Shown here piece after piece: positions 22,101 through 35,100 of a stretch of DNA of 64,000 nucleotides (within the stretch, counting starts at the first letter, position 1; each line of letters opens with the position of its first letter). This DNA is from Rhipidocladum racemiflorum (Eukaryota > Streptophyta > Magnoliopsida > Poales > Poaceae). Under the pieces are notes generated by a model, which was not told the origin of the DNA, searched no databases, and saw nothing but the letters and a program-made list of their open reading frames with translations. Made by a program: the position numbers and the translations under genes. The DNA lies in the NCBI GenBank assembly GCA_036346355.1, contig CM070580.1, forward strand, positions 66,046,854 to 66,110,853, in the 5' to 3' direction.

Positions 22101-23240
22101 CTGCAGAAGGGTGAAGGCGGAACATCTTAAGCCAGCTGGTACTCTTCAGCCACTATCCATTCCCAGCTGGAAGTGGGAAGATATCGGCATGGATTTCATC
22201 ACCGGGTTGCCAACGACTTCCTCAAGTCATGACTCAATCTGGGTTATAGTTGACCGGTTGACGAAGTCCGCACATTTTCTAGCCGTTTGCACACCTATCC
22301 AACCAAGCGGTATGCGGAACTGTACATCTCCCGGATTGTGTGCCTTCATGGAGTGCCCAAGTGGATAGTTTCAGATCGGGGCTCTCAGTTCGTTTCCCGG
22401 TTCTGGAGAAGTTTGCATACGGCTTTGGGCACCAAGCTGTTACACAGCTCAGCATATCATCCGCAAACTGACGGACAGACCGAGTGGGTCAATCAGATCC
22501 TCGAGGACATGTTGAGGGCTTGTGTTCTGTCTTATGGGAAGAAGTGGGATGAGTGTCTTCCATTTACTGGGTTTGCTTACAACAACAGCTACCAAACCAG
22601 CATCAAAATGTCTTCGTTTAAAGCACTTTATGGTCGTAGCTGTCGGACACCTAAGAATTGGTCCGAAAGTGGAGAACGACCATTCTTTGGCCCTGATGTG
22701 GTTCAAGCGGCAGAAGAAAAGGTGAAGACCGTACAGGAAAATCTGAAAATAGCACAATCGCGGCAGAAGAGCTATGCTGATCGCCGTAGGAGGCCTCTCT
22801 CTTTCGACGTTGGTGATTACGTCTATCTGAAGGTGTCTCCTCTCTGGGGCACCCGTCGCTTCGGAATCAAAGGAAACTTAGCACCTCGCTACATAGGACC
22901 TTTCCAGATCCTTGCGAAGCGTGGTCAAGTGGCATACCGGCTAGAGCTTCCTCCCTCTCTGGCAATGGTCCATGATGTCTTCCACATATCTCAGTTAAAG
23001 AAGTGCCTCCGTACTCCTTTTGAGTCACTGGAGGTGGATGAACTCGAAGTCCAGCCTGAACCTGATCTGTCTTATCAAGAGCATCCCATTCGGGTTTTGG
23101 ACGAAGCTGAACGCAAGACCCGTCGACGGACACTTAAGTTTTACAAGATTCAGTGGAGCAATCACACTGAAGATGAAGCCACTTGGGAGCCCGAAGATCG
23201 TTTAAGAGCCGAGTATCCCGAGTTCTTCCAAGCCATGTGA
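19138..23240 (+). pseudogene. pol: Family B gag (C-terminal half)-pol with chromodomain, one frameshift
   Basis: One frame is open from the junction to 22368. It contains the gag C-terminal half, the zinc knuckle CYNCGRAGHFIRDC (19744-19785), protease LFDSGASHSF (about 19963-19992) and RT with FIDDIL (20902-20919). RNase H follows with DIYCDASG, DLELAA and YTDHKSL (about 21337-21550), then the integrase zinc finger and the start of the core. A one-base loss near 22291, seen by comparison with 42500, shifts the frame. The rest, at 22287-23240, holds the integrase DRG..QF region, a GPF box and a C-terminal chromodomain (about 23080-23230). The order RT-RNase H-integrase plus chromodomain marks a chromovirus of Tekay/Del type. 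An upstream open stretch from 18877 in this frame is not gag; it overlaps family A gag in another frame. Confidence 0.9.
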
Positions 23241-23340
23241 GTAACCGTGTTCAGTTCTTTGCGATTCCCGGCATGTCGGTTTGCGTATCCATATTCCACC
23301 CTGTCTATGCGCCTGTCCTGAATCTCGGGGCGAGATTACT

Positions 23341-23356
23341 TTAAGGTGGGAGGGTT
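23341..23356 (+). other. Polypurine tract of family B, first copy
   Basis: TTAAGGTGGGAGGGTT directly precedes the LTR start TGTCAAGG. The same sequence occurs at 43551-43566 before the other B LTR. Confidence 0.8.
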
Positions 23357-23387
23357 TGTCAAGGTCCTCAACTTCTAATTTCTGGAA

Positions 23388-23605
23388 CATCCGGAGTATC
23401 CGGATTAAATGTTTGGAGTATTCGGATATAACCCGGAATGTCCGGACAAAATGTCCGGAGTATCCGAGTTAGTGCTACCGAACACCTCAACCCGGAGTAT
23501 CCGGACCAAATTGTCCGGAGTGTCCGGGGTGTCCGGAATTAGTTTTACCGAAGACCCCAACCCGGAGTCTCCGGGTTAATTGTCCGGAGAGTCCGGACTG
23601 TGCGG
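23388..23605. repeat. TCCGGA-dense cluster in the family B LTR
   Basis: The palindromic hexamer TCCGGA recurs about ten times just upstream of the TATA box, often as CCGGAGTATCCGGA. A smaller group lies at about 24214-24282. The cluster is conserved at 43598-43815 in the right-hand LTR. It could be a binding-site array of the U3 promoter. Confidence 0.7.
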
Positions 23606-23613
23606 GGGTTTGG

Positions 23614-23620
23614 TATAAAA
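23614..23620 (+). promoter_or_regulatory. TATA box of the family B LTR
   Basis: TATAAAA follows the TCCGGA cluster, and a CT-rich leader follows it. In the right-hand LTR the same position (43824-43830) reads CATAAAA. Confidence 0.6.
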
Positions 23621-26109
23621 CTCCATTTTGTGGCTCCTCACTCATTCCTTCTTCCACCCATTGCTCCCCACTGCTCGTGTGTCTCTCCTCCACCCCACCC
23701 ACGTCTCCGGTGACCTCCCGTGGCTCCTCCCCGGCGATTTCCTCACCCCGCTGACCTCAAGCTCCTCCCCAAGCCGGCGTCCCCTTCTTTCTCCCCGGCT
23801 TCCTCTTCCTCTCCTTCATCCCTATTGAAGGTGAGGCCTCTCCTTGGAGTCTATTTGTGGGTTCTTGGGTTCTAAGGAGTCCTTGGGGGTTGGATTTGTG
23901 GTTAGGTTTGTAGATTTGGGGTTGGAATGAACTTTGGGAATGTTAGGGTTTTCGTTGGGTGGTTGGATTTTGGAGTGGTTTGGGCAATGTTGGGTGCTAG
24001 GGCTGTAGACCGGGGTTGGCTGGTGCCATTCTAAGCACCGGATTGAGTTTGGGCCGTGAGCCACCCAAGCGTGCTTCGTTTCGTCGTGGTTTGGGCTAAC
24101 CTTGGAGCCTCTCCGGCCTAGCCACGTGTAGGAAAGTCGTAGATCGGGCCGTTGCGAAGTAGTGAGACTTGGGGACACCTCCGTGTTGTGCGCCGTCTTC
24201 CAAGCCCTGGGCCATCCGGAGTGTCCGGCCAAATGGTCCGGACTGTCCGGGTTGTTCGTACTGTCCGGATGTTAAACCCGGATTGTCCCGGTTTACCTGT
24301 TCGGTTCGGTGGGGGAAGTTGTTGTAAACCGTTGTTTTGCAATTGTGTTTTGTTTCATTGCATTGCATGCATCTTACTCTTGCATTATGTTCGTATAGAG
24401 AACGAGACCGCGGTGACTGACGTGACCGTGGTTGAGGGGATTGCCGACGAGCAACTTGTCGTCGATCCGCCAGCAGAAGCACAAGGCAAGCACCTACACA
24501 TCTTGAACCAAATGTGTAATTTACTTTTGCGAATAAACTGCTTACTAGATGTTTAAGTGTTGCATTAGGAATTGAAATGTGGGATAGGCTAGATCCTAAT
24601 TGCTGCATGTGCCATCCTTGACACTTGTCAAACACCTCCTTTGGAGCTAGACTATGGGTATAAGTTGTGTCATGCTTAGTGTGCTTAGAGGTCGGGATTG
24701 GGCCAAGTGGTGGATGGTTCCACCGCTTGAGAACTTCCCCTTTACATTCTATGGAACGTTTTGGTTATGGTTATATTGTGGGAAAAGGTATAAATGGAGA
24801 CCGGGCAGGAGAGTTGGACATTTGGGTAAGGAGACCCAAATGTGGTAGTCCCGCCTGAGTCAGCTAAGGACCGATCCGATGTTTAACTGTGGCCGAGCAC
24901 ACCTTGGTTGATCGCATGCCGGTATGGGACGGTAAAGCTATTCTTTTATCGCATGGGCCGCTCGAGGGGGTGCTAGGTGCTCGGACCGCATGAAGATGTC
25001 CCCAACGATTTGGTATGGATGAGAGGATGGTTGACACGAGGTTCTTTGTGGCACGTGTCGTGCGATTAATGCTTCCCTACAGGGTTAAATAAGCGATTCG
25101 AATTGCCGCGCTCTCGGATATGAGCACGCTTGGTTATCTGTTACTACACGTAGTAATAACTTGAACTGAAGTTCGCCTTTGGGCTTGAGCTCGTAAGTGT
25201 TATGAGATCTATTGCTTTGTTAATATTAAATGTTGAACTCCAATCTAGAAATAGGTGCCATTACAACTGCTTTAAGTTGCGAATTGAATAGTGTTACTAA
25301 ACAACAAACCATGTTAAGCTTTCCGCACTTTTACCTTCAGCTGATTTCCTTGCTACTTCCAAATGCATACTCCATTCGAGTCGGTCATATACGGACCACG
25401 GGTAAGACTTGCGAGTACCTTCCGTACTCAGGCTTCTGCTGTTGTGGTTTTGTAGGTGAGGATCCAGTGGGGTGTGAGTTACGCCTCTTGCTGTCGGTGA
25501 CCGGGCGGGGCACCGAGTAGTGGCTACCGCCGTCGTGCACGCCCAGGAGTGTTCAGAGGCAGAACACTTCCGGGGATGTCCTACTTTTGGTTCTAGTTTA
25601 GTAGATGTGTACTCTTTTGTTGTATAGTTAGTCTTACCGATGTATTATTTGTCTGGTGTACTTGGTTCCTTTTGTAGTAAACGCTGGTGCGTGTTGTTTC
25701 CCACCTCGTGCTTGTGTTCTCTTTTCTTCTGTGTTGGCCCTCGTGCCCTGTTGTTGTTGTTGGTGGTTGTGGGGTTTTGTCTTTGTGCTGGGTGTGTTTG
25801 GTTGCTTGGTTGGTTCTGCTTCTACGCATGTCTGGTTGTGGGGTTTTCACGTTCATTGCCCCTTTATGCCCATTGATGCGATACAAGGTTGTAAACCGGT
25901 ATGCGGGGATCCTGGGCGAGCTTTGGGTCGCATACCGGGGAATACCGGGATTGTTGTCGAGTTATTCGAAGGGTTCTTGTGTGGTTTCGATCGGGCTTGG
26001 GTGCTAACTCTGTGAGCGCCTTCGGCGGTCCGCTGTTAGCCTCCAAATCCACTCAGGATGATTAAACCTTCAAATAACCCGAGAACGGTCTGGGCGGCTC
26101 CTGTCAAGC

Positions 26110-26121
26110 TGGTATCAGAGC
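26110..26121 (+). other. Primer binding site of family B
   Basis: TGGTATCAGAGC lies three bases after the LTR end. The leader 26122-26439 is non-coding. Confidence 0.9.
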
Positions 26122-26439
26122 AAGGTGCATGAAGACGAACCCGAGACTTGACGACCACTTAAGGAATTGAATAGGATTGTCATAATGCATTAGGTAGTAG
26201 TACTTGTACCCCGCTCTGTGTAGGTAGGTAGTGAGTATGGGTTACGTAGAAATCGTGCATTTCATGCCATATCGTGCATATGCCATGCCATTTGCATCAT
26301 AAACCGTGTTTTGAGTGTGTTGGGCTCCAATGTGGAGTGCTACAGTCTGGATTGGGGTTTGTTTGCGGATTACCAAGTTTAGGGTTTATCCTGTCCGTGT
26401 GGAGACTAACTCTTGTCGTCTGGCTTGATTGGCGACAGA

Positions 26440-28627
26440 ATGAGGACCCGCGGTGGTATGGGAGGTGATGATGGCACTGGACGTTCGCAGCCTGGCGGTA
26501 ACGACCCGCCTCCTCCTCCCAACCTGCTGGATGTCTTGCTGCGTTCGGAGCAGAACCAGCAGACGACCAACAGGATCTTAGAGATGCTTGTCCAGAACCA
26601 AGCCACTCTAGGTGGCCGTGGTGAAGGACGAGGCCGACCCAATGGCTACCTGGATTTTCTGCACACTCAGCCGCTGACGTTCTCTCGGGCCAGCGACCCA
26701 TTAGAGGCCGATGATTAGCTGCGCACCATGGAGCAGAAGTTTGCGCTTATCCATTGCGAGGATCTTCAGAAGGCTCCTTTCGCAGCGCAATAGCTTCAAG
26801 GTCCAGCCGTGGCATGGTGGGCCAACTTCCTAGTCATGCAGCCTGCTGGTCACCAGGTGACATGGGCAGAGTTCCGTGAGGCTTTTCGGGCTTATCACAT
26901 CCCGAAGCGACTCATGGACATTAAGAAGCAGCAATTTCTTGCCCTCAAGCAGTTGAGCAAGTCAGTGATGGACTACTCACGGGAGTACAATTACTTGGCT
27001 CAATATGCGCCAGAGGAAGTCGATACTGATCAGAAGAAGCAGGATCACTTCATGAGTGGACTGACGGCAAAGATGCAAGATAGGCTCTCTGTTTGCGATT
27101 TCGCCGACTTCAACGCCTTGGTGAGTCGGGCGATTACTGTGGAGCATAAGATGAGGAGTCACCAAGATGAGAAGAAGCGGAAGAGAGTGGTGCCGTACTA
27201 AGCAGGCAGTTCACAGTGGGCACGAATTGCCTATCCGCTACCGAGGGCCCCCGTTCCTGCGCCTTCCTTGCCTGTTGGAGTGGTGCGACCTGCTGTTGCT
27301 GCTCCTCGACCTCCACAGCCACAGTCGGGGGTACGAGTGGTGACGAGCTCTGGACCGGGCCCGTGTTACAACTGTGGGCGTGCGGGGCACTTCATCCGCG
27401 ACTGCCCATTTCCAAGGCGGGGCAACAATTCCAATGCCCCAAGGCCTCCAGCCACGACTGCACCGCCTCCACTTCCTGCGTCAAAACGTGGCCGCGTCAA
27501 CTACGTCGATGCTAAGGCGATTCCTAAGGGCGCCACCGTGCTGACTGGTACGTTGTGCATTGAAGGGCATGCAGCTAGGGTTTTGTTTGATTCGGGGGCT
27601 TCCCATTCCTTCATCAGCAAGGATTTTGTCGTGCAACACCGAATGAAAGTAAGTTGCAGCAAAATCTCGTACTTAATTGAAGCACCGGGTTCTAAGATTG
27701 CTGCAAATCGAATGGTTCAAAAAGCCACTGTGCAAGTTCAAGGGGTTTGTTTCTTTGTCAGCCTATTGCTCCTTGACCTTCGGGGGATAGACGTCATTTT
27801 GGGCATGAATTGGTTAACCCGTCAGCGGGCCATTCTAGATTGTTCTCATCGCTCCATCTCACTCAAGGGACCAAAGAGCGACTTGCTGACTCTACTCCTT
27901 GATGACGGTGAGACCGCTCTTTATTCTTTAAATGGCACGTAAGTTGAAGGGCTGGAGTCCATCCCCGTAGTTGCGGAGTACCCGGATGTGTTCCCAGTGG
28001 AACTGCTAGGGATGCCACCTGATCGGGACATTGAGTTCGCAGTTGAACTTCAACCCGGGATTGCTCCAGTTTCCAAGCAGCCGTATCGGATGCCGCCAAA
28101 TGAGTTGGCCGAGTTGAAGAAGCAACTGAAGGAGCTGATGGACAAGGGATTCATTCGCCCGAGCTCCTCGCCTTGGGGCTGCTCGGCTCTCTTCGTGACC
28201 AAGAAGGATGGTTCTCTTCGCCTCTGTGTCGATTATCGTCCTTTGAATGCGGTCACTGTGAAGAATAAGTACCCTCTGCTTCGGATCGATATCCTGTTTG
28301 ATCAGCTTGCTGGTGCACGGGTGTTCTCCAAAATTGACTTGAGGCTCGGGTACCATCAGATCAAGATTCGGGCTGAGGATGTCCCGAAGACAGCCTTCTC
28401 CACCCGATATGGGTTGTATGAGTACACAGTCATGTCGTTCGGTCTGACGAATGCACCAGCGTACCTCATGTACCTCATGAACTCTATCTTCATGGAAGAG
28501 CTTGATTCCTTTGTGGTCATCTTCATTGATGACATCCTAATCTATTCATCTAATGAAGAAGAGCATGCCAGGCATCTTCATGTTGTTCTCGGGAGACTAC
28601 GGGAACATCACCTTTACGCCAAGTTCA
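26440..28627 (+). pseudogene. gag-pol: Family B gag-protease-RT, left part of the split copy
   Basis: The ATG at 26440 opens a Gly/Arg-rich gag start followed by NLLDVLLRSEQN and LTFSRASDPLEADD. Stops are at 26716 (TAG), 26791 (TAG where the first copy has CAG), 27199 (TAA for TCA) and 27940 (TAA for GAA). Between them gag continues to the zinc knuckle (27364-27405), then protease DSGASHSF (about 27589) and RT with FIDDIL (about 28522). The coding sequence is cut at 28627, in the RT segment just before KCEFW, by a reverse-oriented family C element. It resumes at 41212. Confidence 0.9.
28623..28627. other. Target site duplication, left copy
   Basis: GTTCA here and at 41212-41216 flank the family C element. 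The uninterrupted sequence in the first B copy has a single GTTCA at 21004-21008. Confidence 0.95.
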
Positions 28628-31600
28628 TGTCGGGACCCGAATTTGCAAATCCGGACCCTCTGTGTATTCAGCACTAGTCCCGGAACGCGCTAGTGCACAC
28701 AGTCTTAACATCGGTAAATATCACAATCATACCACTCGATACTAATAAAGTACTTTAATTAAATAGCCAAACTGGTTACTCGACCTTATGTTCAAGTTAC
28801 AAATATATGCCTCGCAGGGCGAAACTTATTCAGAGAGAAATAATAGCAGCGGAAAATCAAATAACTTCGTGGCGCCATCCAGTATACCACAGGCAACTGA
28901 CTGGGCTCGCTTCCCTAAGTAGACGGATCCTCTTGGAGTTCCTCCTCCAAAGCTGGTGTAGTCTCCTCTTCAACTGGTGTTGTATTGTGGCAAGGGTGAG
29001 TACTTGGTACTCAGCAAGTCATGCACAGAATGCAGCTAATATACTACATGCATGGCTTAATACAAAGGAGTGGCTCAAGGTATATTTGCAGTAAACAGCA
29101 TTTGACAAGTAATATAAGTAGATTCGAAAGCAGTAGAAATAAGTAAAGCATAAATAACTTTTCAAGGAGTTTAACAAACATCTTTCCCATCCTAATCCAC
29201 ATTTCCATCAACATCATTATTAATTCAACCCAACCTCTCCAAACCAAGTTATTTTTGAGAAAATCTAACCCTTGACTGTAATTCCCGAGCGATGTCCAAT
29301 ACCGCGGACACGGCTATTCGAATAGATTCTACACTCTGCAGAGGTTATGCACTTTACCCACAAGATACAGTCAAACACCACAAAGGCGAGTTCAGTAACA
29401 AAGTCTTTCGAAACCTCTAACAATACAAGTGGTCCTCCGGTTATTGCACACTAACCCTTCCCTTAGCTAAGGCGAAGTTTAGGCCAATCAACCGTTAGAT
29501 GGGTACTGCCGCGACCCGTGACGCTCCCCCATACAACTTACACAAAGGGTGTAGTTGACCTCCTGAGGTCCCACAGGTACGTTATTAGCAACTTAATCAA
29601 CTAGGTCCGTCCCATTACAGACATGTGGTTGCACGTTAGACCCAGTTCAAAGGCTTGCAAGGTTAAGTCCTTAGGGTGACCAGGGCAAGACTACCCGAAG
29701 AACCAAATCATCCTCCCCAATGTCACAACTGGCCCACCTGAATATTCTTGCCACATGCCCCGGTCGAAAACTATTTATCAACCCCAGTTGATTACCATGC
29801 ACCACGTGCCATCAACATCACATGATACTTTTCCAAAACATGTTCAATATATCATTAAGTCAATATTAACATTTGATTGTCCAAATTCATGTCATGAGCA
29901 CGTAGCAGGTCTAAGCAGTATACTACAACGATCTACAAACCCATGTTGGCAATTTAGTAATGTCCAACTAGTAATCCACACTAGGGTGACAAGGGGGTCA
30001 TGTCACATATTTAAGAAATCAAGGTGTCATACAGCAAATTGGTATTTATCTAATTCCCCAAATCTAAATAAAGTATTTTCTAATTGAACTAGCATGCAAT
30101 AGGTTAAATCAAAATAGGTTTCAAAATAGGATCAACATGGTCAAAGCACAACTTGCCTTCAAAAAGTACTTGCTCTTGGTCTTGAGTTGGATCCTGAGTC
30201 AATACTTCTCCTTCGAATCCTTCCCAAGACTTCAACGTCTACTCGTAAAGCGTGCAAATAGCAAATACACAAATAAACAATAGGCAAAAGTGTCCAAACA
30301 TCCAAATAAAATCCATAAACAGACAGAACATAATTTTATGAATTTTAGAAACTGGAATCAATCAAATTTGGAGTTAAAATGCAAAAGTTATGATTATTTA
30401 AAGTTTAAATAATCAATTAAATAATTTTACAGAGAAAAACTTTAGTCCAAAAATTAAATAAAATTCATATTTAGGTAGGTCTCAATTTTATACAAATTTA
30501 GAAATTTGAATCACTCAAATCGGAGTTGAAACGCAAAAGTTATAAGCGTTTGAAGTTTGAAACAAAATCTGAAATCATTATTTCGAATTAATAAATCATT
30601 TTCTTTTTCGGAAATTAATTATTGCGTCAGCCTGGACTCGTGTCAGCCTCTGATTGGTTGGCTAACGTCAGCCGGTCCATGGACTTGGTCCACGCTCGGC
30701 TCGGGTCTACCGTGGACTCGGTCCACGGCTCCTTGTAATCAGCGGTGGGTCCCACTCGGGTAGCGTCATTCTTGGCGTCGGCGAGGCTCGGCCACCAGGT
30801 GGCGGCAGTGGGACCCGGCTGTGGCGTCATGGGTGGCGTCCGCGGTGCGATCGGCCCGAACAGCGGGCCCGGCGTGTCGATGACCCAGCGTGCGCGCGTG
30901 GCGGCGGTTCGGCTCCCTGGACCGCGTGGCACGAACGTGGCCGTTGGTTTGAAATCCAACGGCTAGGATTGGGTTTGTGCCTCATGTGCTTGGGGCGCAC
31001 GTGGCCGATCGTGGGCCGTTGGATCTTGATCCAACGGTCCAGATCCAATCTAGCCTGGTGCAGTTCTTGCTACGTGGCGCAACCTAAGCCGTTGGATCTA
31101 GATCCAACGGTTGGGATTAGATCTAGGATTTTCAACGGGGAAACTCACCGAGGGTGACGTGGCGCGATCAGGGCCTGTGGATCTTGAACGGACGGTTGGT
31201 GGAGCTCGGGGTCGGCGATGGCTTCACGGCGGAGTTGCGGCTGCCGGCGCTGAGGACGGTGACCACACGAACGGCGTTTGGGGCGTGCTCCGGCGAGGTG
31301 AAAGGTCCTCACCGACGCGGCTTGACCTGGCTGTTCCGGAACTGGGCTCAACGGCGGCGGAGAACGGCGGACGGCGGCGGAATCGGCGTTTAATCGGCGG
31401 AACGGAATTCCAACTCCGGCGAGCTCGTACGGGCAAAAGGCGACGGCTCAGGCGAGATGGCTTGGGAACGCAGTGCGCCGCGGAAGAGGGCAACCTCGGG
31501 TGATGTCTCACGCAATAAATAACCGGGATGCGGCGCACAAATCGGAACCCTAACGAGACAGCGGCTTACGCTGGCGGAGGAATCCGGCTCGGACTCGGCG

Positions 31601-32134
31601 GGGGCGACGACGGAGAACCGTCCACGTGGTGCGATCGGCCAGTCCGCGATCAGCGCGAACACGATCGGACCCGACCTGGTTTCGGCTCGAACCGATACGG
31701 TCCAATCCGGACCGTTGGATTCCGATCCAACGGTCGGGATCGAGTAGGGTTAGGACTGGGTTTGGTCGAGTCAGTTGGCTCGGGTCGGACTCGAGTCCGA
31801 CTCGGGTTCCGACTCGGTCGGATGAACAGTACTCGACCCAAGTTGATTTTCCAGCGATTTAATATTTAAAATAATTCCCAGAAATTCATTTAATTCATTA
31901 AAAATATCAAAAGACTCAGAAAAATTCTGGAAAATATTTTAGGGTATTTGGGACTCAAATAAAATATTTTCAACAAAATTTTATTTGCAAAATTAAATTC
32001 TTTAATTATTTCAAAATGGAATAAATTCAAATAAATTCCAAATAAATCCAAATAAATTCCAGAAAATTCCAAAAATTCACCAAAGTGCCAAGTCACACAT
32101 GAATTTAAGAAAAGCAAAATTTTGGGGTGTTACA
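28628..32134 (-). repeat. Family C 3' LTR (left side)
   Basis: It is 3507 bp; on the minus strand it runs from TGTAACACCCC to GGTCCCGACA-type ends. It contains an AT-rich zone (about 31860-32100), a GC-rich promoter/leader zone with dyads at 30939-31734, and no coding domain. Open frames at 30627-31869 are GC-rich chance frames. Confidence 0.92.
30939..31734. repeat. CCGTTGGATC dyad array in the family C LTR
   Basis: Palindromes of the form CCGTTGGATC-N2-GATCCAACGG occur at about 30940-30963, 31015-31037, 31089-31111 and 31711-31734, with a degenerate one near 31165. Equivalent dyads occupy the plus-strand LTR at 55428-56209. Confidence 0.8.
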
Positions 32135-32150
32135 AACCTCCCCCCCTTAA
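32135..32150 (-). other. Polypurine tract of the reverse-oriented family C element
   Basis: The minus strand reads TTAAGGGGGGGAGGTT immediately before the LTR start. Confidence 0.85.
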
Positions 32151-32180
32151 TAGAATCTCATCCCCGAGATTCAGGGCTTA

Positions 32181-35100
32181 CTAAAGGAATAGGTTTGGAA
32201 ACTCTTTCCTCAAATCCTCTTCGCGCTCCCAAGTCGCTTCGCTCTCTGCATGATTGCTCCACTGAACTCTACAGAAACGGGTTGACTTATTTCTGGTCTC
32301 TCGATCCATTGTGTCTAGAATCTTTACGGGATGCTCCTTGTAAGTCAAATCTTCTTGCAACTCAATTGACTCTAGCGGTGTCTGTTCCTCAGGAACTCGG
32401 AGACACTTCTTCAACTGAGACACATGGAATACGTCATGTACTCCTGCTAACGACTGTGGCAACTCCAGCTGATAAGCAACTTCGCCTCTGCGACTCAAAA
32501 TCTTAAATGGTCCAACATAACGGGGTGCCAGATTCCCTTCGGCATGGAACCTCCTAACTCCTCTGAGCGGCGTAACTCTGAGGTATACAAAATCTTCTGG
32601 TTCAAAACTCAAGTCTCGGCGACGGTTGTCAGCATAACTCTTCTGTCGTGATTGGGCTATCTTTAATCTCTCCCTGATCATGGCAATCTGCTCCTCAGCC
32701 TCCTGAAGAATATCTGGCCCAAAGACACGGCGTTCACCTGTCTCATTCCAGTTCAATGGCGTCCGACAGGGTCGACCATACAAAGGCCTCAAAAGGTGAC
32801 ATCTCAGTAAACTAGCTTGGTAACTATTGTTGTAACTAAACTCGGCATATGGCAAACTCTTATCCCAAGAGGTGGCATAAGCCAATGCACAAGCTCTTAA
32901 CATATCCTCCGAGACCGGTTAACTCTTTCGGTCTGTCCATCCGTCTGTGGATGATAAGTCATCTTGAAGTTTAAGCGGGTTCCCATGGCTTCATGCAACT
33001 TATTCCAAAACCTTGAGGTAAATTGGGTACCTCTGTCGATACAATCCTCTTTGGCACTCCGTGCAAACAGACGATCTGATCATGTACAACTCTGCTAATT
33101 TATCTCCCGAGTAGGTGGCCTTCACGGGGATAAAATGGGCTACTTTGGTCAAACGATCCACTATAACCCATATGGAGTCATAACCTTCTTGAGTCTTAGG
33201 CAAACCGGTAATGAAATCCATTCCGATTTCCTCCCACTTCCACTCAGGTATTTTCAATTTGTAGTAATCCTGCTGGTCTCGATGCATTGCCTTGACTCTC
33301 GGCATACATCGCACAATGCAACATGCTCGGCAACTTCACGCTTCATGCTTGGCCACGAATCTTTCCTTCAAATCCTGATACATCTTGGCGCTTCGGGATG
33401 AATTGAATACTTGGAGTCATGGGCTTCCTCCAAAATCGATTGCTTTAATTCCTTCTTGTTGGGCACGCAAATCCGATCCTTCATCCATAACGTGCCTTGC
33501 TCATCCAACTTGAAGTCCTCTGCCTTGCCTTCCTCCTTGATGGTCTTAATCCTGCGGATCTTGTCATCATCATACATCCTTCCGGATCTGGTCCTCTAGG
33601 GTAGGCTTTACTTCCAATGCGGCCAAGAATCCGCTAGGTACCACCTCAATCTTCATTCTCTGGAAATCCTCACATAGCTCATCTGACTTGTGGCTAGCAA
33701 CATGCTCACAATATGGCTTTTCCGACTCAAGGCATCGGCAACTACGTTGGCCTTCCCGGATGGTAATGGATTCCAACATTGTAGTCCTTGATCAACTCTA
33801 ACCATCTCCTTTGCCTCATATTCAGATCCGATTGGGTGAATATGTACTTAAAACTCTTATGGTCCGTGTAAACTTCACATCTGTTTCCAATCGAGATAGT
33901 GACGCCATATCTTCAAGGCATGCACTACGGCCTAACTCTAGGTCATGCGTCGGATAATTCTCCTCATGCGGCCTCAAGCGCCTTGATGCATAAGCGGCGA
34001 CCTTTCCATTCTGCATCAAGACACATCCAAGTCCTTGGCGCGTCGTCACAATAAATATCAAAGCTTTGAGCAACATCAGGTAGAACTAACACCGGTCTTG
34101 ATGTCAATCGCTTTTTCAGCTCTGAAATCCTTTCTCACATTCAGACGTCCATGCAAACTTCTTCTCCTTTTTCAGCAATTGCGTAAGAGGTTTCGCAATT
34201 GTCGAAAAGCCTTCAATGAAGCGGCGGTAGTATCCTGCCATTCCAAGGAAACTCGGATCTGGGTCACGATCTTGGTGCTCCCAATGTAACACAGCTTCTA
34301 CCTTGCTTGGATCTACGGCGACTCCTTCGCGGTCATCACATGTCAGAGAATTCTACCTTGTCCTTCCAAAAATCACACTTACTAAACTTGGCGAAGAGTT
34401 CTTTGTTCCCTCGGCTTTTCCAAAACTTCGCCTCAAGTGTTCGGCATGTTCATCCTCCTGTCTTGGAGTAGATTAGGATGTCATCTATGAACACGACGAC
34501 AAACTTGTCCAAATATTCCATGAACACCTTATTCATCATATTCATGAAATATCTTTGGCGCATTCGTCGATCCAAAGGACATAGCGTAAACTCGTAATGT
34601 CCATATCTTGGCGAGAATGCGATTTTGAATATCTCCTGATCGGATCTTCAGTTGATGGTATCCCGATCTCAGATCAATCTTGGAGAAAACTCCGGCTCCT
34701 CTCAGCTGATCAAACAAATCATCAATCCTTGGTAACGGATACTTATTCTTCACGGTGACTTCATTGAGTGCACGATAATCGATGCACATCCTGAAACTCC
34801 CGTCCTTCTTCTTGACAAACAAAACTGGTGCTCCCCACGGCGACGAGCTCCTGGCCTCGATAAATCCTTTCTCCATTAACTCTTCCAGCTGTTTCTTCAT
34901 CTCTACCAACTCCTCGGTGGACATCCGATAGGGTCTCTTTGCTATTGGTGCTGTACCAGGTACAAGCTCTATCACAAACTCTATGTCCCTGTCTGGCGGC
35001 ATACCAGGTAGATCTTCAGGAAAAACATCTGGGTACTCATTCACTACTGAAACATCCTCTATGCTGATTGCCTTGGTACTGTTAACCATCAACTGTCCTT

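Larger units (their letters stand above)
15692..26106 (+). mobile_element. Chimeric gypsy element: family A 5' half joined to family B 3' half
   Basis: The 5' LTR, primer site and gag N-terminal half belong to family A. At about 19138 the sequence becomes the same as a family B element present at 26758 onward, and continues through B pol to a B LTR. The two end LTRs are therefore unrelated, which no single retrotransposition cycle produces. The flank before 15692 is GCCAC, the expected duplication at the left edge of A. The right-hand LTR is shared with the next B copy. Confidence 0.85.
23357..26106 (+). repeat. Family B LTR, shared by two adjacent internal regions
   Basis: It is about 2750 bp, from TGTCAAGG to CTCCTGTCA. 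On the left it follows a polypurine tract, as a 3' LTR does. On the right it is followed by a primer site and gag, as a 5' LTR is. Its first 1.88 kb is nearly identical to 43567-45450. Overlapping plus-strand open frames at about 25640-26015 lie wholly inside the LTR and show no domain. Confidence 0.87.

Noticed and set aside
25640..26015. Overlapping plus-strand ORFs rich in Cys, Trp and Leu near the end of the B LTR
   Set aside because: They lie wholly within the LTR in three frames at once, with no domain, and reflect GT-rich composition.
30627..31869. Several GC-rich ORFs on both strands in the left family C LTR
   Set aside because: Position inside the LTR, frames not kept in the right LTR or the plus copy, and no domain.
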